Origin: UBA1413 sp964567485
GTDB taxonomy: Bacteria > Bacteroidota > Bacteroidia > Bacteroidales > Prolixibacteraceae
Length of the DNA stretch: 31,212 nucleotides
Reading direction: 5' to 3'
NCBI GenBank assembly: GCA_964567485.1
Contig: CAZMMX010000038.1
Coordinates: 1-31,212, forward strand
Shown here: positions 24,940 to 31,212 of the stretch, piece after piece
Numbering within the stretch: the first letter of the stretch is position 1
Layout: each line of letters starts with the position of its first letter
Made by a program: the position numbers and the translations under genes
Notes under the pieces: model-generated
Seen by the model: only the letters and a program-made list of their open reading frames with translations
Databases searched by the model: none
Told to the model about the DNA's origin: nothing

Positions 24940-25848
24940 TCAGTTCTGGTAATTATCTTCGAGCGGGAAAAGCTCAGGTTTGGCAGATTGGTTTAAAAGT
25001 TTCTGGTTGCAGACCACAAAACTGCCTTTGGAGACGCCCAGGATATCAGCGATAACATCGCATTTCACCATAAGCAGGAAAAAAACCTCTTTGTCAGCCG
25101 TGTTTTCCAGTAGTCCCTCCAGATTGCCTTGACCTTTTGAAATGATGACATCGGTTTTATTGAACACTTCCAAGAATTCGGAAGAACAATGTTCGAGCAA
25201 AGTAGAAGGGGCGTCATGACCATTTGAGATGATCCGGGCCACCTCATCCATTCCGGTATAGTGTGCGTCTTCCTGTGTAACATCATTAATGACGGGAGCG
25301 CCGCGAACAGCGAAACATAAGTTTGGGTGCTTCAGCGTCTCAATGAATAATTTGTCAAAAACAATTTCTCCGCAATTGTCCCCTAAATAAAGGACGCTTC
25401 CTGCTTTGGAGAGGGTTTGTTTTAATTCCTCAGAATGGTTAATGGCAAAATCAGAATGGAGAACTTTATCCAATGTTCCCGGTATATCAAAGTGGTCTGA
25501 AATTCCGTAGTCAATGATATTCCCGGCAATGGCAAGGCGCAAGGCCGTTTCAAAGGGGTTTCCTGATTCGCGCACCCTCTTTTTCAGGTCGGGGTACATG
25601 TGCAGTGCCAGGTCATTACTCTGTCGTTTGACCTCCTTATAAGGATCGGGATTCCTGGTGTACTCTCTTAACAAAGAATGGAGTTCCCTGGAAAAGGCGG
25701 GAACTGAAAATTCCTCTTTCTCCGTGGAGAACATGCTGAATAAATCACTGGAGAAGTTCCTTTTTTCTTCGGGTGAAAGGTTTTCTTTCCCGATAATTCG
25801 CTCAAAAGCCCTGGCGAAACAAAAATAACAACGGTAATCAGCAGTCAC
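24940..25848 (-). CDS. DUF89/ARMT1-like putative metal-dependent phosphatase
   Basis: This is a 302-residue protein of the DUF89 family, whose characterised members are Mn2+/Co2+-dependent phosphatases thought to clear damaged or excess phosphometabolites. Family motifs are present: AGNIIDYG at 108-115, GDNCGEIVFD with Asp157-Asn158 at 156-165 (metal site), RGAPVINDV at 182-190 and KGQGN at 238-242. A Cys7-x2-Cys10 pair at the N-terminus (YRCYFC) places it in the prokaryotic CxxC subgroup. It starts 6 bases after the small DUF5320-like gene, so the two form an operon. The substrate is unknown. Confidence 0.88.
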   Translation of the reverse strand: MTADYRCYFCFARAFERIIGKENLSPEEKRNFSSDLFSMFSTEKEEFSVPAFSRELHSLLREYTRNPDPYKEVKRQSNDLALHMYPDLKKRVRESGNPFETALRLAIAGNIIDYGISDHFDIPGTLDKVLHSDFAINHSEELKQTLSKAGSVLYLGDNCGEIVFDKLFIETLKHPNLCFAVRGAPVINDVTQEDAHYTGMDEVARIISNGHDAPSTLLEHCSSEFLEVFNKTDVIISKGQGNLEGLLENTADKEVFFLLMVKCDVIADILGVSKGSFVVCNQKLLNQSAKPELFPLEDNYQN

Positions 25849-25854
25849 TATATT

Positions 25855-26049
25855 TTATTTCTGAAGATTGTTGATTCCGCTTTTTAGTCTCTTCCCTCTT
25901 CCTGTGCCGCCTCCTGATTTCCTGCGCTGGCCCAAGCCTTTACCCAGCTTTTGGATGGCTTCCTCTTCGCTTGTTTCCTTGCATTTTCCCAACCCTCTGC
26001 CGGTAAGCTTCCCTTTCTTTTCGGGGCCGGTTCCGTCCATTTGTGGCAT
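25855..26049 (-). CDS. DUF5320-like small Gly/Lys-rich protein
   Basis: This 64-residue protein opens MPQMDGTGPEKKGKLTGRG and then GKCK. That resembles the DUF5320 start MPxxDGTGPxGxGxxTGRGxGxC, known from archaea and anaerobic bacteria near NifB/NifX-like and Mrp genes. The middle is acidic (SEEEAIQKLGKG) and the rest is Gly/Arg/Lys-rich, so it is small, hydrophilic and probably largely disordered. The frame runs upstream to 26118, but the ATG at 26049 is preferred because the family motif begins exactly there. The role is unknown; the tight link to the DUF89 gene suggests a shared function. Confidence 0.7.
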   Translation of the reverse strand: MPQMDGTGPEKKGKLTGRGLGKCKETSEEEAIQKLGKGLGQRRKSGGGTGRGKRLKSGINNLQK

Positions 26050-26329
26050 ATAAAGAAATTTTAAATTTAATGTAATGATGGTGGTTATAATCTGCAAATG
26101 ATTGATCTGTAAAGCCAATTTTCTTATTCTGTAAAGATATAAAAGTTACGAGTTATTACCCAAAGCACCTCTGCATATTTAATATGATGATGATAAAACG
26201 GGGAAATAGATCCCTTAAGCATCATCGCTTTCTGCGGAACCAATAACATCCTGTGACACTCCGATGGAGTGGCGGCAAAGAAGAGAGACCGGGATGGATG
26301 TTGAAAAGGTATTCAGATTTTTCGTCTTG
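26050..26329. other. Non-coding spacer
   Basis: This 280-base A/T-rich spacer lies between the DUF5320-like gene start and the dehydrogenase stop. It holds a small perfect hairpin CACTCC-GAT-GGAGTG at 26257-26271 without a T run. I see no reading frame, RNA gene or convincing promoter in it, although the promoter of the minus-strand DUF5320/DUF89 unit should lie here. Confidence 0.5.
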
Positions 26330-27289
26330 TCAGCTCACCCCGATGACATTTCGGGGGTGGCCTTCCAGGAAGTTTTTGAGGTTGTCGGTGGCGATGGCCA
26401 TCAGCCGGGTGCGGGCTTCCAGGGTGGCCCAGGCCATGTGAGGGGTGATGAAGCAGTTCCGGGCGGTAAGAAGGGGGTTGTGGGGGTGTGGAGGTTCTGT
26501 AGACAGCACGTCCAGTCCGGCCCCGGCGATGATTCCTTTGTTGAGGGCTTCCGCCAGGTCGGCCTCATGAATCAGGGGTCCCCGGCCCGTGTTGATGAGA
26601 AAGGCTGATGGCTTCATCAGGGAGAGAAGTTTACGGTTCACGAATTCCTTGTTTTCGGGGGTCAGCGGACAGTTGAGACTCACAAATTCACTTTCTCTGA
26701 AGAGTTCTTCCATGCTGACTTGTCGTGCCCAGGCTGGTGCATCTTTTTTATGGCTTCGGTTGTGGAAGAGGATCTTCATGCCGAAGGCACGGGCGATTTC
26801 CGCCACATTCCGCCCGATTTTTCCAAAGCCTATGATTCCCAGGGATTTTCCCACAAGTTCGGTCTGGGGAGTGCTCTGGTAACAGAAATCGCGGTGCCCT
26901 GTCCATTTCCCGTTGCGTACTTCCGTGGCATGGAGTTCCACGCGGTTGGTGAAATTCAGGATATGGGCGAAGACCAGTTGAGCCACCGAGGGGGTACTGT
27001 AGGCGGGGATGTTGGTCACGGTAATTCCCTTTTTTGCGGCGGCGGCGATGTCGACGACATTGTATCCCGTGGCCAGAACGCCGATAAAACGCAGTTCTGG
27101 CAGATGATCCAGCACCTCTCCGGAGAGGATGACCTTGTTGGTGTAAAGAATTTCAGCGCCCTGAGCCCTGGCCACCGTCTCTTCCGGAGGAGTACGGTCG
27201 TATACCGTCAGTTCACCCAGCTCAGCCAATCCATCCCATGTCAGATCCCCGGGATTCAGGGTATATCCGTCCAATACCACAATTCTCAT
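26330..27289 (-). CDS. D-2-hydroxyacid dehydrogenase (glycerate dehydrogenase-like)
   Basis: This 319-residue NAD(P)-dependent oxidoreductase of the D-isomer family interconverts a 2-oxoacid (such as hydroxypyruvate or glyoxylate) and its D-2-hydroxyacid. The nucleotide-binding GFGKIG is at 154-159, with His176-Asn177-Arg178 at the end of the second Rossmann strand (FHNRSH). An Asn/Arg instead of Asp/Glu there leaves the NADH/NADPH preference open. Catalytic residues are Arg236 (NTGRGPLI), Glu265 (STEPP) and His284 (TPHMAWAT). Length and the N-terminal IVVLDGYTLNPGDLTW block resemble glycerate dehydrogenases (HprA). It is a single-gene unit with its own promoter. Confidence 0.93.
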   Translation of the reverse strand: MRIVVLDGYTLNPGDLTWDGLAELGELTVYDRTPPEETVARAQGAEILYTNKVILSGEVLDHLPELRFIGVLATGYNVVDIAAAAKKGITVTNIPAYSTPSVAQLVFAHILNFTNRVELHATEVRNGKWTGHRDFCYQSTPQTELVGKSLGIIGFGKIGRNVAEIARAFGMKILFHNRSHKKDAPAWARQVSMEELFRESEFVSLNCPLTPENKEFVNRKLLSLMKPSAFLINTGRGPLIHEADLAEALNKGIIAGAGLDVLSTEPPHPHNPLLTARNCFITPHMAWATLEARTRLMAIATDNLKNFLEGHPRNVIGVS

Positions 27290-27314
27290 AACCGATAGAA
27301 ATTTTTTAAAACGC

Positions 27315-27322
27315 CAAAACTA
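27315..27322 (-). promoter_or_regulatory. -7 element upstream of the D-2-hydroxyacid dehydrogenase gene
   Basis: On the minus strand TAGTTTTG matches TAnnTTTG exactly and ends 25 bases before the ATG at 27289. No TTG -33 box is evident at the usual distance. Confidence 0.45.
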
Positions 27323-27585
27323 CATTTTTCTCTGCTATTTTGAGCGAGTTGTGTTATGCTGATTTTAATGACGGTGTGCCCGCGATGATGACAAATCAGC
27401 AAACTGAATCGTGATCGGATAAGACAAAAAATTTAAAGGAATCAGAAAAGATGTAAATTAGTAACGTGGAAATTGAATGAAATGGGAACTTGTAAGGATC
27501 ATTAACAGGTTCAAATGGAATTATCCCGGATAAAATACATAAGTTGGAGTCATGATAGCGACATCCAATTTTAAAATCATAGCTT

Positions 27586-30500
27586 ATGAGGTTCCCGATG
27601 CGCCATGCGATCAGCATCAATCTGGTTTTATTGCTTATATGTTCTCCGTTCATCGGGGATGCCGGAGTTCCGGCAAGCAAGACTCCTGAACAGAAAATTC
27701 TCAAAAAACTGGAAAGATGGGTTTCTCCCTTTCCGGAGTGGAAACATACGGGACGGTTTTCTCCTGATTCTGTCTCGGTCCACCCGGGTGAAAAAAAGTT
27801 AGAGGTTTTCTTCACGCCGGTGCTTTCCCATATTCCGGTCAGGGAGGAACATCTTTTGCGCCTCGGGCAGTCGGTCAGGGAGCTTCTGGGACGGAAGTAC
27901 CGTGATTATGCGGTGGTGATGTATGCCGGAGACCGAAGGGTGGAGGAGCTGGTGCCCAACTATTTCAGAGTATCGCTTCCGGGTGATCCTTCGCGCCGGG
28001 TCACCGGGGGAAAAGAGATGCGCATTCCTCTGGTTCGCAAAGCTGGAGCCCAGCCCCATGATGCAGGATTGTATAATAACAACATCGCTTTGTGGAGCAG
28101 CCATGGCTGGTATTACGAGTCGAAGCTCGACCGCTGGGAGTGGCAGCGTGCGCGGCTCTTTGGAACGGTGGAAGATATTTATACCAAAGGTTATGTGATG
28201 CCCTTTCTGGTGCCCATGCTGGAAAACAGCGGGGCCACGGTCCTGCTGCCTGTCGAGCGCGACTGGCAGCCCCGGGAGGTCATCGTGGATAATGATGTTT
28301 CCACGTGTGGAGGGGAGGTTATCTTACCCCCGGGAAGAGAATGCCGGGGGATTCCTAAAGGTTTTATGGTGGCCGATACCCTCTTTCCCGGACAGAATCC
28401 TTTTGAGGCGGGAACATCGCTACTTTATGGGGCCACCCCCGGAGACAGTGACGAGGTCCTTTTTTCAGCCTCGCCGGAACCCGGGGAATACGCGGTTTAT
28501 CTTTCGTGGCAGCGTTTTCCGGAGAGCTGTCAGGAAGTGAGGGTGACGGTCGCTTACAGTGGAGGCAGCGATACCCTGATGGTGAACCAGCGGATCGGGG
28601 GAGGCACTTGGACTTATCTGGGAACTTACCACTTTGGTTTGACGGAAGGCCGTGCTTCTGCAGATGACGGCTCGGGAAGTCCGGTTGTGGGTGGTTTCGG
28701 GGAGGTGTCGGTCAGCCTTTCCGGGAAAAACGGAGAGGTTATTTCGGTCGATGCCGTACGTTTTGGCGGGGGTATGGGCAACGTGGCCCGGCGCCCGGCC
28801 GATGCTGTGATTCCCAACCAGAAGTCTCTGGCCGATGGAAGCGCCGCCTCAGGGGAAGTGGCCACCCTGGATCCCACCCAATTTTCCTGGAAGACCAGCG
28901 GCAAGTCGAGGTACCGGGAGGGCGCACGCTATTACCTGCAATATGCGGGTTTTCCCGATACGCTGGTCTACAGCCTGAATGAGGAAAAAAACGACTATAA
29001 CGACGACTACATGTCACGGGGTGAGTGGGTCAACTACCTCGTCGGAAGTCCGGCCGGCCCCACCAAAAACAGGAATGCCCAAGGTCTGGGAATTCCTGTG
29101 GACCTGGCCTTTGCCTTTCATACCGATGCGGGGATCACTTCCGGCGATTCGGTGATCGGAACCCTGGGGATCTACAGCACCTGGACCGATAAAGGGATTT
29201 TCCCTGATGGGAGTTCCCGGATGACCAGCCGTGACCTGACCGACCTGATCCAGACCCAGATTGTGGAGGATATCAGGACCTTGTACAAACCGGACTGGAC
29301 CCGCCGGGCTTTGTGGGACCGGCAGTATTCCGAAGCGTGGCGCCCCAATGTGCCGGTGATGCTCCTGGAATTGCTTTCCCACCAGAACCTGGCCGACATG
29401 CGCTTCGGCCTCGATCCCCGTTTCCGCTTTGACGTCAGCCGTGCCATCTATAAGGGCATGCTCCGCTTTCTGGCATTCCGTGAGGGGAGGCCTTACATGG
29501 TGCAACCCCTGCCGGTGTCTCATTTCGCCCTTCGCCAAAGGGAGAAAGGGATGCTGGAACTCTCCTGGGAACCGGTGGCCGATCCTCTGGAGCCGACAGC
29601 CATTCCCGGAGGGTACAAGGTGTACCGTCGTTCCGGGGATAAGGGATGGGACCAGGGCGTTGCGGTGACCAAGCCATCTCTCACCATCCCTTTACCGGCC
29701 GGGGAGGCTCCCTGTGATTATAAAGTTACGGCCCTGAATGGCGGTGGGGAGAGCTTTCCGGGGGAGATCCTCTCTGCAGGTGTTGTGGAGAATGCCAAAG
29801 GAACGGTGCTGATCGTCAATGCGTTCGACAGGGTTTGCGGACCAGCCATTTTCGATACCCCCGAAAGGGCAGGCATTGAATGGTGGCACGACCGGGGAGT
29901 TCCCTGGCTGAGGGAAACCACCTTCATCGGCGACCAGTATGATTTTACCCGTAAAAAACCGTGGACCGACGACGACAATCCCGGCTGGGGAAGCAGTTTC
30001 ACCGATATGGAAGACCTTCTCATCCCCGGGAACAGCTTCGATTTCTCACAAATACACGGGAGGGCCTTCAACCAGTGCGGCTACAGCTATGTGTCGGTCA
30101 GCGACGAGGTGTTTGCCCGGGAAGATTTTGACGCCTCAGGATATGCGGCTGTCGATATCCTCCTGGGTGAGGAAAAGTCCACACCCTCGCTGAAGGATTC
30201 CGCCGTGGCTGACTTTACCATTTATACTCCCGGTTTTATGCGGAAGATCGGTGAGATCGCCGAAGCCGGCGGAAATATCCTGATAACGGGCGCCTATCCC
30301 GGGAGTGAACTGATGGAGAGCGGGGATTCCCTGGCCCTCCGTTTTGCTGCCGAAAAGCTCCATTTTCAGCCCCGGACCGGCCATGCCTCCCGAACTGGGG
30401 ATTTCTATTCGACCGACTACGGAAGAGCGTGGTTTTCTCTGCGGGGGAAATTCACCACAGGTTATTCCCCGGAAATCTACGGGGTGGAATCACCCGATGG

Positions 30501-30687
30501 GATTGAACCGGCCGGGAAAGAGGCCTTTACCGCTTTCCGTTACGGCGATAACCACATCAGTGCCGGTGTGGCCTGGAAGGGCCCTTACCGCACCCTGGTG
30601 CTGGGATTCCCCCTCGAAACCATCGGGGATGAGGAGACACGAACCGCCCTGGTGAAACAGATCTTGGAGTTCTTTGAGACAAAATGA
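27586..30687 (+). CDS. Large secreted amidase-fold protein with golvesin-like and FnIII domains (xanthan-lyase-like)
   Basis: This 1033-residue protein has a signal peptide (about 1-26, hydrophobic ISINLVLLLICSPF). Zinc-amidase (Amidase_3-like) landmarks are spread through the first 600 residues: His173 in SSHGWYYE, His512 in AFHTDAG, and Glu595 in PVMLLELLSHQN. Between the first two is a golvesin C-terminal-like beta domain at about 290-395 (VRVTVAYSGG, GGGTWTYLGTYHF, ISVDAVRFGGG). An FnIII domain follows at about 640-735 (LELSWEPV, GGYKVYRR, YKVTALN). A C-terminal alpha/beta domain comes last (about 738-1033; VLIVNAFDRV, GNILITGAYPGSEL). The likely role is binding or cleaving peptidoglycan or an extracellular polymer outside the cytoplasm. 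Homologues are often labelled xanthan lyase, a name I would not rely on. The deacetylase gene 108 bases downstream fits a cell-wall theme. Confidence 0.85.
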   Translation: MRFPMRHAISINLVLLLICSPFIGDAGVPASKTPEQKILKKLERWVSPFPEWKHTGRFSPDSVSVHPGEKKLEVFFTPVLSHIPVREEHLLRLGQSVRELLGRKYRDYAVVMYAGDRRVEELVPNYFRVSLPGDPSRRVTGGKEMRIPLVRKAGAQPHDAGLYNNNIALWSSHGWYYESKLDRWEWQRARLFGTVEDIYTKGYVMPFLVPMLENSGATVLLPVERDWQPREVIVDNDVSTCGGEVILPPGRECRGIPKGFMVADTLFPGQNPFEAGTSLLYGATPGDSDEVLFSASPEPGEYAVYLSWQRFPESCQEVRVTVAYSGGSDTLMVNQRIGGGTWTYLGTYHFGLTEGRASADDGSGSPVVGGFGEVSVSLSGKNGEVISVDAVRFGGGMGNVARRPADAVIPNQKSLADGSAASGEVATLDPTQFSWKTSGKSRYREGARYYLQYAGFPDTLVYSLNEEKNDYNDDYMSRGEWVNYLVGSPAGPTKNRNAQGLGIPVDLAFAFHTDAGITSGDSVIGTLGIYSTWTDKGIFPDGSSRMTSRDLTDLIQTQIVEDIRTLYKPDWTRRALWDRQYSEAWRPNVPVMLLELLSHQNLADMRFGLDPRFRFDVSRAIYKGMLRFLAFREGRPYMVQPLPVSHFALRQREKGMLELSWEPVADPLEPTAIPGGYKVYRRSGDKGWDQGVAVTKPSLTIPLPAGEAPCDYKVTALNGGGESFPGEILSAGVVENAKGTVLIVNAFDRVCGPAIFDTPERAGIEWWHDRGVPWLRETTFIGDQYDFTRKKPWTDDDNPGWGSSFTDMEDLLIPGNSFDFSQIHGRAFNQCGYSYVSVSDEVFAREDFDASGYAAVDILLGEEKSTPSLKDSAVADFTIYTPGFMRKIGEIAEAGGNILITGAYPGSELMESGDSLALRFAAEKLHFQPRTGHASRTGDFYSTDYGRAWFSLRGKFTTGYSPEIYGVESPDGIEPAGKEAFTAFRYGDNHISAGVAWKGPYRTLVLGFPLETIGDEETRTALVKQILEFFETK

Positions 30688-30795
30688 CACGGTCAGTGTT
30701 ACCTTGCGGATCGTGCCAGGTCTCCTGACGGGTTGGCGTGACGGTTTTAGTGGCTTGCGAAACCAATGATTATTCTGGATAGAAAATAGGAATTT

Positions 30796-31212
30796 ATGAT
30801 TAATGTAAATGTCGGCTTAAAGCCTCTTCTCCTGTTCTGCCTCCTTTTTTTTCTGACCTTTCTGCCTTGCGTAGGTCAGTCCGGATCACCTTTTCCCAAC
30901 GCATTGAAGGACAGCGAGGGGGCGGTCATCCGTACCGATACCACGCAGAAAACCGTGAGCCTGATTTTTTCGGCCGACGAATTCGGGGAGGGGGCGGTGA
31001 AAATCCTGGATATTCTTCAGGAACAAAAAGTGCCGGCCTCTTTTTTCCTTACCGGTAATTTTCTCCGGAATCCTCAGTTCCGGGAGGTGATTGACCGTAT
31101 ACGGCGGGAAGGTCATTATCTGGGGCCCCATTCTGACCGGCATTTGTTGTATAATAGCTGGGAAAAGCGGGATTCCCTGTTGGTGACCCGGCGGGAATTC
31201 CGGCGCGACCTG
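30796..31212 (+). CDS. Polysaccharide deacetylase (NodB-like), cut by the right window edge
   Basis: The first 139 codons are visible from ATG 30796. A signal peptide of about 27 residues (PLLLFCLLFFLTFLPCVGQ) may be a lipoprotein or Sec signal; a Cys lies at position 25, but the lipobox fit (TFLPC) is poor. A NodB-like domain follows: VSLIFSADEFGEG in place of the usual TFDDG motif, then VKILDILQEQKVPASFFLTG, and GHYLGPHSDRHLLY with the HSxxH metal-site pair. This fits a secreted or periplasmic deacetylase of peptidoglycan or another N-acetylated glycan. The C-terminal half and its catalytic residues are outside the window. Confidence 0.82.
   Translation, partial: MINVNVGLKPLLLFCLLFFLTFLPCVGQSGSPFPNALKDSEGAVIRTDTTQKTVSLIFSADEFGEGAVKILDILQEQKVPASFFLTGNFLRNPQFREVIDRIRREGHYLGPHSDRHLLYNSWEKRDSLLVTRREFRRDL

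Noticed and set aside
26257..26271. Perfect CACTCC-GAT-GGAGTG hairpin downstream of the dehydrogenase gene
   Set aside because: It has a 6-bp stem with a three-base loop and no T tract on either strand, and lies about 60 bases past the stop; too little to call a terminator or operator.
27396..27815. 139-codon minus-strand frame spanning the spacer before the amidase-like gene
   Set aside because: Half of it is antisense to the signal peptide and N-terminus of that gene, the rest is A/T-rich spacer, and it shows no domain or start context.

Overview
The window comes from a Bacteroidota chromosome, most likely an environmental anaerobic or microaerophilic member of the Bacteroidales/Marinilabiliales side of the phylum. 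This placement is inferred from four things: an outer-membrane barrel protein of the OMP_b-brl_3 type, a golvesin/xanthan-lyase-like cell-wall protein, a complete sodium-pumping methylmalonyl-CoA decarboxylase operon with a lamin-tail/OadG fusion, and start codons with no Shine-Dalgarno but with occasional TAnnTTTG promoter elements. No rRNA, tRNA, CRISPR array, insertion sequence or phage gene was seen.

Layout. 1-227 is the tail of an unidentified gene, closed by a strong terminator at 332-375. 362-2433 (minus) holds a Na+/Ca2+ exchanger family protein followed by a CNNM/CorC-type CBS protein. 2688-3608 (plus) is a zinc-type cation diffusion facilitator. 3749-5050 (plus) is an acetyl-CoA hydrolase/transferase family CoA-transferase with its own terminator. 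5236-9779 (plus) is a five-gene propionate operon: methylmalonyl-CoA epimerase, decarboxylase alpha (MmdA), a lamin-tail/OadG-like membrane subunit, a biotin carrier and the Na+-pump beta subunit (MmdB). It ends at a symmetrical terminator shared with the convergent gene. 9844-19349 (minus) is almost 9.5 kb made of only two giant genes (1668 and 1482 aa) that I cannot assign to any named function. 19483-22783 (minus) is an assimilatory sulfate reduction cluster (DUF2061 membrane protein, cysH, cysD, cysN). 22922-24832 (minus) is a short, plug-less outer-membrane barrel protein. 24940-26049 (minus) is a two-gene unit of a DUF5320-like small protein and a DUF89/ARMT1-like putative metal-dependent phosphatase. 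26330-27289 (minus) is a D-2-hydroxyacid dehydrogenase. 27586-31212 (plus) contains a large secreted amidase-fold/golvesin/FnIII protein and the start of a polysaccharide deacetylase cut by the window edge.

How the genes fit together. The epimerase and decarboxylase convert (R)-methylmalonyl-CoA through (S)-methylmalonyl-CoA to propionyl-CoA and CO2 while exporting Na+. The nearby CoA-transferase could move CoA from propionyl-CoA or acetyl-CoA to another acid, completing a succinate-to-propionate fermentation. The sulfate cluster makes APS with CysDN and reduces it directly with an iron-sulfur type CysH.

The best candidate for an undescribed system is the giant pair at 9844-19349. The first protein carries a twin-arginine signal, a proline-rich linker, a coiled coil and a long Gly/hydrophobic beta-rich C-terminus. 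The second has no visible signal and is coded 50 bases downstream, behind an array of short AAATC-type repeats. Both contain blocks that I recall, without being able to check, from large uncharacterised proteins of other bacteria.
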